A stretch of 64,000 nt of DNA from positions 29,429-93,428 of the forward strand of contig NZ_JAYKTT020000084.1 in the NCBI RefSeq assembly GCF_038404745.2, written 5' to 3'. Below, piece by piece: positions 8,754 through 17,379 of this stretch. The position numbers and the translations under genes were made by a program. The stretch is from Chlorogloeopsis sp038404745. GTDB taxonomy: Bacteria > Cyanobacteriota > Cyanobacteriia > Cyanobacteriales > Nostocaceae. Position 1 is the first letter of the stretch. The number at the start of each line of letters is the position of its first letter. The notes beneath the pieces are model-generated. The model was not told the origin of the DNA and searched no databases. It worked only from the letters and a program-made list of their open reading frames with translations.

Positions 8754-9284
8754 ATGCTATTACTCAAAGACGTGCCAGTTAAACCCGTGAAGCGGGAAAG
8801 CTGGTTAAATCTGGGACGAATTGTGCAAACACTGGAATTGATTCAAGATTTGATTGTAATTTCGCTGTGCATCGGGTTATTTAGCTTCATGGTGCTACAA
8901 ATTCAAACCATGTTCCTCTCTCTCATCCCCCCAATTCAATTCCATACTGTGATGGCAGATATCCTGTCATTGCTGATTTTGGTAGAGTTATTTCGCTTGC
9001 TAATCATCTACCTGCAAGAGCAACGAGTCTCGATTGGAGTTGCTGTTGAGGTTTCAATAGTTTCTGTGTTGCGAGAAATGATTGTACGTGGTGTGCTCGA
9101 AACGACTTTTGTGCAAGTTTTAGCTGCCTGTGCTTTTTTAATGGTTTTAGGCGTGTTAATGGTTCTTAGAGTTTGGCTACCTCCAACCTTTGAAGGTATC
9201 GATCCTGAACAACAAGTCTCAAAGCGTTACAAAAAGCGTTTTTCCCAAGAAATGTCTGAAGTGAATGCTCATTCTGATTATTGA
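8754..9284 (+). CDS. PsiE-like membrane protein of the flv4-flv2 operon (Sll0218-like)
   Basis: About 176 residues with hydrophobic helices near the N-terminus (LIVISLCIGLFSFMVL), in the middle (MADILSLLILVELFRLLIIYL) and near the C-terminus (VLAACAFLMVLGVLMVL). The ELFRLLIIYLQEQRVS stretch resembles PsiE. Its position between flv4 and flv2 matches Sll0218 of Synechocystis, a thylakoid protein linked to photosystem II stability. An upstream in-frame TTG at 8739 exists, but GGAG at 8741-8744 is ideally placed for the ATG at 8754, so that start is preferred. Gaps to its neighbours are 86 and 47 bases, consistent with one transcript. Confidence 0.88.
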   Translation: MLLLKDVPVKPVKRESWLNLGRIVQTLELIQDLIVISLCIGLFSFMVLQIQTMFLSLIPPIQFHTVMADILSLLILVELFRLLIIYLQEQRVSIGVAVEVSIVSVLREMIVRGVLETTFVQVLAACAFLMVLGVLMVLRVWLPPTFEGIDPEQQVSKRYKKRFSQEMSEVNAHSDY

Positions 9285-9331
9285 TTGCCATTCATTATTA
9301 GCCTTTAGCCCCTAATTACCAAAAAACTCTT

Positions 9332-11077
9332 ATGTCTCTCCAAACTGTAATGCCTACAACAACCCACCCTCGTGACGTTCAAGTTGCTGAAATTAGTACT
9401 AATACATTAGTTTTGCGATCGCGTACTTGGGAACGCCTCAAGTTTGAAGTTGAATACGCTCGTCAGAAAGGAACAACAGCCAATTCTTATCTCATTCAAG
9501 CCGCTCGCACCGTTCTCATTGATCCTCCTGGCGAATCTTTTACCCAGATTTTCTTACAAGAATTACAAAAACATTTGGATTTGACGCGGTTAGATTACAT
9601 TCTTCTCAATCACGTCAATCCCAACAGAATGGCAACTCTCAAAGTTCTCCTTGAACAAGCACCCCAAGCCACAATTATCTGTTCTAAACCCGGTGCTAAT
9701 GCCTTAAAAGTGACTTTTCCCGATTGGGAATCGAAAATTCAAATTGTACGTTCTGAAGACACTCTCGACTTGGGAGGAGGACATCAACTGCAATTTGTGA
9801 CTGTACCAACTCCTCGTTGGGCAGATGGATTATGTACTTATGATCCTGCTAGCTGTATTCTCTACACTGATAAGTTCTTCGGGGTGCATGTCTGTAATGA
9901 TGTTCTGTTTGATGAAAACTGGAAAGAACTCGATGAGGATCGACGCTACTATTTTGACTGTCTCCATGCCACCCAAGCAAAACAAGTTGAAGTAGCTCTA
10001 GAGAAATTAGCACCCTTAAAAACTAAATTCTACGCCCCTGGACACGGCCCGATCATCCGTTACAGTCTCAGTCGCTTTACTTACGATTACCGTAAGTGGT
10101 GCCAAGAACAAAAAACCCAACAATTGCGAGTAGCCTTGCTTTTTGCCTCTGCTTACGGCAATACAGCGACTTTAGCAGTTGCGATCGCTCAAGGTTTAAT
10201 TCAAAGTGGAATTGCTGTCGAATCTATCAACTGCGAACTAGCAGAACCCGCTGAAATTACTCGTGCGATTGAGACTTGCGATGGTTTTATTATCGGTTCC
10301 CCTACTTTAGGTGGACATGCACCTACTCAAATCCAAACTGCCTTAGGAATTATTTTATCTACAGTTGCAAAAACTAAGCTAGCGGGAGTTTTTGGTTCCT
10401 ATGGTTGGAGTGGCGAGGCTGTTGATCTAATTGAAAGTAAGTTGCTGGATGCTAATTACCGTTTGGGGTTTGAAAGTATCCGCGTTCGCTTTAGTCCTAC
10501 TGAATTTACCTTACAGCAGTGTCAAGATGCAGGAGCAGAATTTGCCCAAGTTTTGAAAAAGAATAAAAAACTTCGTGCTCCTCGGCAAGCGTTAACAGAA
10601 GCCCATATTGATCGCACAGAACAAGCGGTTGGGCGAATTGTTGGTTCTCTGTGTGTTCTGACTACTCAGCAGGATAACAACCACAGTGGAATCTTAACAT
10701 CTTGGGTTTCCCAAGCTACTTTCACTCCCCCTGGTTTAATGATTGCCATTGCCCAAGAACAAAATGCTGATGCTCTCATTCATCCAGGCGATTGCTTTGT
10801 TCTTAACATCCTCAAAGAAGGACGCAATTTGAGACGCCACTTTTCTTCTCGCAATACACTCCAAGAAAACCCTTTTAGTCAGCTTGCAACTCAAACTGCT
10901 AACAACGGTTGCTTAATTCTCAGTGATGCTCTTGCCTATTTAGAATGCACTGTTCAAAATCTGATGGAATGTGGCGATCGCTGGTTAATTTATGCAACTG
11001 TAGATAAAGGAGAAGTATTGGAACCTACAGGCATGACAGCAGTTGGGCATCGCAAATCAGGTAGCCATGATTATTAA
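9332..11077 (+). CDS. flv2: Flavodiiron protein Flv2 (substituted diiron site)
   Basis: 581 residues, same domain order as Flv4, but most iron ligands are replaced. The HxExDH motif is H94-V-N96-P-N98-R99, the next His is R162 and the Asp is K181, while the last His (H238 in PGHGP) remains. Such substituted sites mark the Flv1/Flv2 class, which works as a heterodimer with a canonical partner (here Flv4). The flavodoxin-like domain (FASAYGNTATLA, about 275) and the C-terminal flavin-reductase domain are intact, so electron handling may rest on flavins. It closes the operon and is followed by a weak convergent hairpin shared with pstB. Confidence 0.92.
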   Translation: MSLQTVMPTTTHPRDVQVAEISTNTLVLRSRTWERLKFEVEYARQKGTTANSYLIQAARTVLIDPPGESFTQIFLQELQKHLDLTRLDYILLNHVNPNRMATLKVLLEQAPQATIICSKPGANALKVTFPDWESKIQIVRSEDTLDLGGGHQLQFVTVPTPRWADGLCTYDPASCILYTDKFFGVHVCNDVLFDENWKELDEDRRYYFDCLHATQAKQVEVALEKLAPLKTKFYAPGHGPIIRYSLSRFTYDYRKWCQEQKTQQLRVALLFASAYGNTATLAVAIAQGLIQSGIAVESINCELAEPAEITRAIETCDGFIIGSPTLGGHAPTQIQTALGIILSTVAKTKLAGVFGSYGWSGEAVDLIESKLLDANYRLGFESIRVRFSPTEFTLQQCQDAGAEFAQVLKKNKKLRAPRQALTEAHIDRTEQAVGRIVGSLCVLTTQQDNNHSGILTSWVSQATFTPPGLMIAIAQEQNADALIHPGDCFVLNILKEGRNLRRHFSSRNTLQENPFSQLATQTANNGCLILSDALAYLECTVQNLMECGDRWLIYATVDKGEVLEPTGMTAVGHRKSGSHDY

Positions 11078-11084
11078 ATCCAAA

Positions 11085-11119
11085 AAGCTAGTTCTGACTA
11101 ACAGCCAAAGAACCAGCTT
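11085..11119. terminator. Hairpin between convergent flv2 and pstB
   Basis: AAGCTAGTTCT pairs with AGAACCAGCTT (one G-U) around a 13-base loop in the 86-base gap. No T-run follows on either strand, so terminator function is only probable. Confidence 0.4.
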
Positions 11120-11163
11120 CACACAATGTGTACCATTAATTGCTGTAATGAAAGTTACTTATT

Positions 11164-11970
11164 TTAACCGAATTTACCGCTAACGTATTCTTTAGTTGCT
11201 TCCTGTTGAGGATTTTGGAAAATAGCTTCTGTACGGTCAAATTCAACTAAGTAACCAGTTCGGCTACCTTTTTCTGAAGTCTGAACGTTGAAAAATGCTG
11301 TCATATCTGACACCCGTGATGCTTGTTGCATATTATGAGTTACAATCACCACAGTGAATCGCTGCTTGAGTTCGTGAATCAATTCTTCAACTTGCAATGT
11401 CGAAATTGGGTCGAGAGCTGAACAAGGTTCATCCATTAAAATTACATCTGGTTGAACAGCGATCGCACGGGCAATACACAAGCGCTGTTGTTGTCCGCCA
11501 GATAAAGACAAACCACTTTGTTTGAGTTTATCTTTAACCTCATCCCATAAAGCAGCTTGCTTGAGCGATCGCTCCACCAATTCATCCATATCACCCTTGT
11601 AACCGTTAATTCTCGGCCCAAAAGCAATATTCTCATATATAGATTTCGGAAACGGGTTCGGTCTTTGAAACACCATCCCAATTTTACGCCGCACCTCTAC
11701 CGGATCGATTTGAGGAGCATACAAATTTTCGCCATAGTAAAAGACTTTACCCTCTGCCCGAAACGATTCAATTAAGTCGTTCAAGCGATTATAACAACGC
11801 AGTAGTGTGCTTTTACCACATCCACTAGGGCCAATGAAAGCAGTCACTCGATTTCTGGGAACATTCATCCAAACGTCACGCACTGCCAAAAATTTACCGT
11901 AGTAAATGTTCAGCGCTTCTGTACGTAAAACTGTTTCCAGTTGATTTGCAGTACTAACGTTAGTAGCCAT
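11164..11970 (-). CDS. pstB: Phosphate ABC transporter ATPase PstB
   Basis: 268 residues from the chosen ATG. It powers high-affinity phosphate import with PstS, PstC and PstA. Walker A GPSGCGKST (47-55), the signature LSGGQQQR, Walker B VILMDEPCSALDP and the switch His in VIVTHNMQQASR are all present. The longer frame starts at a TTG at 12015. The ATG at 11970 is preceded by TCAGGA at a suitable distance and gives the usual family length. It is the last gene of pstSCAB. Confidence 0.96.
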   Translation of the reverse strand: MATNVSTANQLETVLRTEALNIYYGKFLAVRDVWMNVPRNRVTAFIGPSGCGKSTLLRCYNRLNDLIESFRAEGKVFYYGENLYAPQIDPVEVRRKIGMVFQRPNPFPKSIYENIAFGPRINGYKGDMDELVERSLKQAALWDEVKDKLKQSGLSLSGGQQQRLCIARAIAVQPDVILMDEPCSALDPISTLQVEELIHELKQRFTVVIVTHNMQQASRVSDMTAFFNVQTSEKGSRTGYLVEFDRTEAIFQNPQQEATKEYVSGKFG

Positions 11971-12023
11971 AAATAAATCCTGAGGTTTGAAATCTGACTG
12001 TGCTAAACTTGTCAATCAAAAAA

Positions 12024-12917
12024 TTAGTAAGCTTTGCGACTAGTTGCCCAACGAGCAATAATACTGGTAATTAGAACCATTAGCACCAAAATCAAAGATG
12101 CCGCCCAAGCCAATGACTGCCAGTTTCTAAATGGAGCAATGGCAAAGTTGAAAACTAAAACTGCAAGGGAAGCAGTCGGTTCCAATAAACCACTCGGCCA
12201 GTATTGAGAGAATAAAGCTGTGAATAGTAGAGGTGCGGTTTCTCCTGCTGCTCTAGCAATTGATAATGTTGCCCCAGTCACAATTGCTGGTAATGCTGCC
12301 GGCAGTACTACTAGCATCACAGTCTGAAAGTTTGTTGCTCCAATTCCAAATGCTGCTTGACGCAAGTCTTGTGATACTAATTGCAAAGCTTCATCTGTTG
12401 TTCGCACAATAATCGGTAACATTAGCACTGCTAGCGCTGCTCCTCCGGCGATCGCAGAAAATGTACCTAGTGTTGTCACCACAATTGCATAGGCAAATAC
12501 ACCCGCAATAATCGAGGGTACCCCACTGAGAATGTTTGTGGCAAAGCGTACCCAACGAGATATCTTCCCGGAGCTAAACTCAGTCAGATAAATCGCTGCT
12601 AACACACCAAAAGGAATGCTAATCAGAGCGCCGATGCCTACCATGATTAACGTACCTACGATCGCATTACCAAATCCACCCCCTTGTACCAATGGTGGTG
12701 GTGGCAATTCAGTAAATAGACTCAACCGAAAACTGCCCAAGCCTTGAATGATGACGTAAGAAAGTACTGCTAGTAAAGGCAAAAGTGCCAATGCCCCGCA
12801 CAAAAATGCTAAAACTGTCATCACCGTGCTAAACAGCGTTCGTCCTGACATCGAAGTGCGAGTCAGACTGCTGCGGATCAATTTGGGATCGGGCTGATTG
12901 GGAACAAAAGAAGACAT
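12024..12917 (-). CDS. pstA: Phosphate ABC transporter permease PstA
   Basis: 297 residues with about six membrane helices. The binding-protein-dependent permease signature is visible around EALQLVSQDLRQAAFGIGATNFQTVMLVVLPAALPAIVTG, as is the PstA-type periplasmic loop with FTELPPPPLVQGGGFGNA. It forms the transmembrane channel with PstC. It lies 27 bases after pstC and 53 bases before the preferred pstB start, in one operon. Confidence 0.95.
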   Translation of the reverse strand: MSSFVPNQPDPKLIRSSLTRTSMSGRTLFSTVMTVLAFLCGALALLPLLAVLSYVIIQGLGSFRLSLFTELPPPPLVQGGGFGNAIVGTLIMVGIGALISIPFGVLAAIYLTEFSSGKISRWVRFATNILSGVPSIIAGVFAYAIVVTTLGTFSAIAGGAALAVLMLPIIVRTTDEALQLVSQDLRQAAFGIGATNFQTVMLVVLPAALPAIVTGATLSIARAAGETAPLLFTALFSQYWPSGLLEPTASLAVLVFNFAIAPFRNWQSLAWAASLILVLMVLITSIIARWATSRKAY

Positions 12918-12944
12918 ACTTTAAAACACGCAAACAACAAATGT

Positions 12945-13895
12945 CTACAGCCGCTTCATTCGCAGAACGATGAACTCTGCGAGAATATTGACTAGTAATG
13001 TCAAAACAAACAAAATTAATGCCGCATACATCAGAGCAGCCACTTGCAAGCCGCTTGCTTCTGCAAATTGATTTGCTAGAAGAGAAGAAATTGTATTGGC
13101 TGGTGCAAATAGTGAGGGGCTGATTGTGTTGGCATTTCCAATCAACATTGTTACAGCCATTGTTTCTCCCATTGCTCTACCTAAGGCAAGCATGACTGCA
13201 CTGACTATGCCAGAGAAAGCTGCGGGAATAATCACTTTCAAAATTGCTTCCCAACGCGTCGCTCCCAGTCCAACTGCTGCTTCGCGTAAGTTCCGAGGCA
13301 CCGAAATTAAAGCATCACGCGAAATTGCCGTGATAATCGGCAATGTCATAATTGCTAATATCACCCCTGCTGGTAACATTCCTGGGCCTGTAGGAGGGGT
13401 GCTAAATATTGGTAGCCAACCGAGGTAAGTATTCAGCCATCTGCCTATGGCTGTGATAATCGGTACTAAGACAAATATTCCCCAGATGCCGTAAACTACA
13501 CTCGGAATTGCTGCTAGCAGTTCAACTAAGAATACTAGTACTGTCCGTACTGTTACTGGTAATAGATTTTCGCTCAATAGCACTGCTGTTCCAACACCAA
13601 TTGGCACTGCTATTAATAGACCGAGAAAGGAACTTACTAATGTTCCATATATTGCTGGTAATACACCGTAACTGTTATTGACTGGATTCCAAACACTTTG
13701 AGTTAAAAAGTTGGCACCAAATTTTTGGATTGCCGGCATTGCATCTGCGCCAACTTGAATTGCTATCCATAATAAAATGCCTGCGATCGCCAGTGCAAAT
13801 ATTCGCGTCAGCCAAATAAAGCCACGATCCAACGACTTTTCAAATTCTGAACGTGGTTTTACTGTTGGCTGATAATTATTGGCTGATGTATTCAT
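12945..13895 (-). CDS. pstC: Phosphate ABC transporter permease PstC
   Basis: 316 residues, six-helix permease. The N-terminal cytoplasmic stretch leads into a first helix (about 31-49), and the permease signature SVPRNLREAAVGLGATRWEAILKVIIPAA is clear. SPSLFAPANTISSLLANQFAEA in the late periplasmic loop is typical of PstC. It lies 107 bases after pstS; that gap may carry an internal processing or termination site that favours pstS expression, as in other pst operons, though none is evident. Confidence 0.95.
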   Translation of the reverse strand: MNTSANNYQPTVKPRSEFEKSLDRGFIWLTRIFALAIAGILLWIAIQVGADAMPAIQKFGANFLTQSVWNPVNNSYGVLPAIYGTLVSSFLGLLIAVPIGVGTAVLLSENLLPVTVRTVLVFLVELLAAIPSVVYGIWGIFVLVPIITAIGRWLNTYLGWLPIFSTPPTGPGMLPAGVILAIMTLPIITAISRDALISVPRNLREAAVGLGATRWEAILKVIIPAAFSGIVSAVMLALGRAMGETMAVTMLIGNANTISPSLFAPANTISSLLANQFAEASGLQVAALMYAALILFVLTLLVNILAEFIVLRMKRL

Positions 13896-14002
13896 GAATG
13901 ACTTTTATCCATCAACGGTTAAAAAAGTGGGAGCGAACCACATAACCACATTAGTAATTGGAGTAAGTTGGTTAATTACAGCAAATCGCAAAAGACATAA
14001 TC

Positions 14003-15181
14003 CTATTTGCTGGCGCTAGGACTATTGCTTGAACCAACTGCAATTTTGTAATCCGGGCTAATCGCATCAGCTGCTGCTGCCACTTTTTCAATTACATTTT
14101 GAGGTAAAGCAACGTAACCTAGTTCTGGAGCTACTTTCTGTCCTTCAGTTAAGCCATACTCAATCATCGCTTCAACTGCTTTGGCTTTTGCTGCATCGGG
14201 GTATTTCTGATAAGCCAAAATCCAGCTGTAGCTAATGATGGGATAGGATGCATCACCTTGTGGATCTGGTTCAAAGGCACGCAGGTTTGTCGGCAAAGTA
14301 ATCGCTTCTAAGGTTTTAGATGCTGATTCATCGTTAGGTGTCACAAATTTACCAGCCTTATTTTCCAAAGCTGCAAATTTGAGATTGTTTTGCTTGGCGT
14401 AACCGTACTCTATGTAGCCAATTGTACCTTGAGTTTGTTGAACTTGAGCTGTAACACCTTCGTTACCCTTTGCACCAACTCCCACAGGCCAACTGACTGT
14501 TTTGCCTTCACCAACTTTGCTTTTCCATTCTGGACTAATGGTACTCATATGTTTGGTAAAGACACCAGTGGTTCCACTACCATCTGAACGATACACAACT
14601 GTAATTGGTTGGTTAGGGAGGTTAACTCCAGGGTTAGCAGCAGCAATTTTTGGATCATTCCAAGTCTTAATTTTACCCAGCAATATATCGGTATACACTG
14701 CTCTTGGTAGCTGTAACTGCTCAACACCAGGCAGGTTATATGCCAGTACAATCGTACCAGCAGTCATTGGTAACAGTAATACACCTTTATCCTGTGGCAC
14801 TTTTTGAATTTCGTCGTCCTTCATTGCCACATCGCTAGCACCAAAGTCCACAGTACCTTTGGTAAATTGCTCAACTCCAGCACCACTACCAACTGACTGA
14901 TAGCTGACTTGGAGATTAGGATATTTCTTGTTCAAATTCTGAAACCAAGTTTGATACAGTGGCGCTGGGAAAGAGGCACCAGCTCCAGTTAATCGTACAG
15001 TTCCACCAAGATCCAGTTTTCCTGGGCTAGAGGCAGTAGCATCAGTAGCAGTATTAGGGGCTGCATCGTTAGTCGCAGTATTGTTTTCACCACCACAAGC
15101 TGCCAAGCTCATCGCTAAAACTAATACTGAAACTGTTTTTGATAAAAGAGACTGATTAATTACAGGTGTACGGAAAAGCAT
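14003..15181 (-). CDS. pstS: Periplasmic phosphate-binding lipoprotein PstS
   Basis: 392 residues with a lipoprotein signal: hydrophobic core then LAAC, making Cys29 the lipidated residue. A low-complexity linker (NNTATNDAAPNTATDATA) follows. Phosphate-binding segments are GAGASFPAPLYQTWF, SVGSGAGVEQFTKGTVDFGASD and YRSDGSGTTGVFTKHMS. It captures phosphate for the PstCAB importer. It is the promoter-proximal gene, with a Pho box 56-75 bases upstream of its start. Confidence 0.96.
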   Translation of the reverse strand: MLFRTPVINQSLLSKTVSVLVLAMSLAACGGENNTATNDAAPNTATDATASSPGKLDLGGTVRLTGAGASFPAPLYQTWFQNLNKKYPNLQVSYQSVGSGAGVEQFTKGTVDFGASDVAMKDDEIQKVPQDKGVLLLPMTAGTIVLAYNLPGVEQLQLPRAVYTDILLGKIKTWNDPKIAAANPGVNLPNQPITVVYRSDGSGTTGVFTKHMSTISPEWKSKVGEGKTVSWPVGVGAKGNEGVTAQVQQTQGTIGYIEYGYAKQNNLKFAALENKAGKFVTPNDESASKTLEAITLPTNLRAFEPDPQGDASYPIISYSWILAYQKYPDAAKAKAVEAMIEYGLTEGQKVAPELGYVALPQNVIEKVAAAADAISPDYKIAVGSSNSPSASK

Positions 15182-15222
15182 GGATGTGATTTTAGTGTTT
15201 TTTACAACTAATGCCTCTACAA

Positions 15223-15255
15223 AGTATATATTCGCTTGGTTAAGCTAAGGTTAAG
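15223..15255 (-). promoter_or_regulatory. Pho box and -10 element of the pst operon
   Basis: On the minus strand two direct repeats, CTTAACCT (15255-15248) and CTTAACCA (15244-15237), are separated by TAG. This gives the 11-base period of the cyanobacterial Pho box bound by the PhoB/SphR response regulator. A TATACT hexamer (15228-15223) follows 8 bases later, as expected where the Pho box replaces a -35. The operon should therefore be induced by phosphate limitation. Confidence 0.85.
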
Positions 15256-15982
15256 CCCGGTCAAACAATCACATTTTTATCCTGTAATTTTTAGAAAGTT
15301 TACTTTCGTTTGCTAGTTAAAACTTGGCACATGTAATTTATTTAAATTGATCGCTAAATACTTGATCAGTACATTTGTATTTATAAAATTCAAATCAAGT
15401 TATTTCAAAAAATATTAAATATTGATTAAGTTATTTGAAATTGAAAAAGAAGAAGTAATAAAGTCTTCTAATAATTTAGTAAATTTGTATATTATTAAAT
15501 GATGTTTTTGCATTAATATTCAGCAAATTTTACTAAAAAGCATGATTCAGATGAATCTAGAACAAAGCACCAGAAGCAAAAGCGATCACCTAGCTTAAAT
15601 AGTCACTTATCAAATATCTTATATCTCAATTAATGAGTATAAATAGTATCTATCTACATTTATCCACGACAAAAAACAAGGAGTTTTATAAGTACAATTA
15701 CGATAATAAGGCAATTATTTGCTACATACAAGCTATTATTTGAGACCAGCCGATAATTTAGAACATCGATTCAGTTCTTAACAACTTTGAGTGGGTAGGT
15801 AGTAATTATGGCAAAATCCCAAGCAGACTGTTAACTGTTAATTGCTTTACATCTATGCTGAAATTTGTATAATTCAGAGTAACTTTAAAATATGGCGATT
15901 TTTTTCAGTAAAAGGTAAAAATACAATATTTTATTTTAATTTTCTACTGTTACATGAGAATTGTTGGCACGAGTATTTTTAA
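15256..15982. other. Gene-free stretch between pstS and bioY
   Basis: About 730 bases, strongly A/T-rich, with no ORF that looks coding and no recognised RNA. One GCGATCACC near 15581 resembles HIP1. Presumably it holds the bioY promoter; no biotin operator or riboswitch was recognised. Confidence 0.5.
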
Positions 15983-16570
15983 ATGTTAGCCGCATCCAAT
16001 CAACTACTATGGTCTATGATTGGCTTACTGCTAACGATGGGTGGTACCTTCTTAGAAGCCCATATTACCACCTTACCTTTAAGTTGGAGTAAGCACGGAA
16101 TTCATACTTTTTCTCTAGGCGTCACCTTTCAAATTGGCGGAGTACTCCTGGTTGGTTGTTTAGGAGGCAAAAACGCTGGTGCGCTTTCACAAATTGCTTA
16201 TTTAGTTATGGGCTTAACTTTGTTACCTGTATTTGCTGACGGTGGTGGTATAGGGTATGTTAGATTATCTCAGTTTGGTTATTTATTAGGTTTTATTCCT
16301 GGAGCTTGGATTTGTGGCTTTTTTGCCTTTAAAGCCAGACCAAGATTAGAAACTTTGGCTTTTAGTTGCATTTGTGGCTTGTTAACTGTTCATATCTGCG
16401 GTATTGGTTATTTAATTCTTAGTTATTTTTTTCAGTGGCAAGGTACAGAAACTTTGTCACTAACACAAGCAATTCTTAAATATTCTTGGTTTGCACTTCC
16501 AGGACAAATAGTAGTCATCTGTGCCATTACACTCATAGCATATGTACTAAGGCAAATAATGTTCTATTAG
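15983..16570 (+). CDS. bioY: Biotin transporter BioY (ECF S-component)
   Basis: 195 residues with about six hydrophobic segments. The arrangement FSLGVTFQIGGVLLVGCLGGKNAGALSQIAYLVMGLTLLPVFADGGG and LGFIPGAWICGF resembles BioY, the substrate-binding subunit of the energy-coupling-factor biotin importer. No EcfA or EcfT gene is nearby. Solitary BioY proteins are known in other bacteria; shared ECF modules encoded elsewhere are the alternative. The gene is followed by lspA after about 180 bases containing TTGACTA repeats. Confidence 0.8.
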   Translation: MLAASNQLLWSMIGLLLTMGGTFLEAHITTLPLSWSKHGIHTFSLGVTFQIGGVLLVGCLGGKNAGALSQIAYLVMGLTLLPVFADGGGIGYVRLSQFGYLLGFIPGAWICGFFAFKARPRLETLAFSCICGLLTVHICGIGYLILSYFFQWQGTETLSLTQAILKYSWFALPGQIVVICAITLIAYVLRQIMFY

Positions 16571-16643
16571 CTATTCACTAGCCGCGCCTTTACTTGTATA
16601 TCAGTGTTTGCTTTTAATTAAGAGTATCTGTATTAACGTGAGT

Positions 16644-16684
16644 TATTGACTATTGACTATAAACCATTGACTATTGACTATTGA
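16644..16684. repeat. TTGACTA heptamer repeats
   Basis: Four to five imperfect tandem copies of TTGACTA between bioY and lspA. A similar tract is at 25219-25245. Confidence 0.8.
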
Positions 16685-16748
16685 ACGGACACTTTGTAAC
16701 CTGCGGGAACCCTTCTTGTGCAAGTGTCCCCCTTTTGACTAACTAGCT

Positions 16749-17225
16749 ATGCATTTAAAAAATTCCCTCTTCTGGATCGCTGCCTTCACAGTTTTTTTAT
16801 TAGATCAATTGACAAAATACTGGGTTGCACAAACCTTTAATTTGGGGCAAACATTGCCACTGTTACCTGGAATCTTTCATCTCACCTATGTTACCAATAC
16901 TGGTGCAGCTTTTAGTTTACTCTCAGGAAAAGTAGAATGGTTGCGCTGGTTGTCTTTGGCAGTAAGTTTAGCATTGATAGCTTTAGCCTGGTTTGGCCCA
17001 ATTTTACATCGTTGGGATCAGTTGGGCTATGGATTTATTTTAGGTGGTGCGATGGGTAATGGAATAGATCGCTTTGTGTTAGGCTATGTTATTGATTTTC
17101 TTGATTTTCGACTGATTAACTTTCCTGTATTTAATCTTGCAGATGTGTTTATTAACGTTGGTATTGCTTGTTTGCTAATTGCTACCTTTAAAAAAACACC
17201 AACTTCAAATCGCAGATCACGGTAA
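16749..17225 (+). CDS. lspA: Lipoprotein signal peptidase (signal peptidase II)
   Basis: 158 residues, four membrane helices. It cleaves signal peptides from prolipoproteins such as PstS after lipidation. Conserved blocks are FLLDQLTKYWV (helix 1), YVTNTGAAFSLL, GGAMGNGIDRF with VIDFLDF, and PVFNLADVFINVG. The catalytic aspartates lie in the last two blocks (D107/D116 region and D132). A hairpin terminator follows 19 bases after the stop. Confidence 0.96.
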   Translation: MHLKNSLFWIAAFTVFLLDQLTKYWVAQTFNLGQTLPLLPGIFHLTYVTNTGAAFSLLSGKVEWLRWLSLAVSLALIALAWFGPILHRWDQLGYGFILGGAMGNGIDRFVLGYVIDFLDFRLINFPVFNLADVFINVGIACLLIATFKKTPTSNRRSR

Positions 17226-17244
17226 AATGCTGATCGCCTAATAT

Positions 17245-17284
17245 AAAAAAACAGGAGCCAGCTCACATCTGTCTCCTGTTTTTT
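17245..17284. terminator. Bidirectional terminator after lspA
   Basis: AAAAAAACAGGAG and CTCCTGTTTTTT form a strong stem with A-run and T-run on opposite sides, so it can end transcripts from lspA (+) and from the convergent repeat-protein gene (-). Confidence 0.9.
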
Positions 17285-17379
17285 GGCTAAAAATCTTCCT
17301 GTGATTTTTTCAACTCATCAACAAAATGCTGTTAACTAGTCTTAGATTGTATCTTAACTAGCCTAAAGCCATAATTTGG

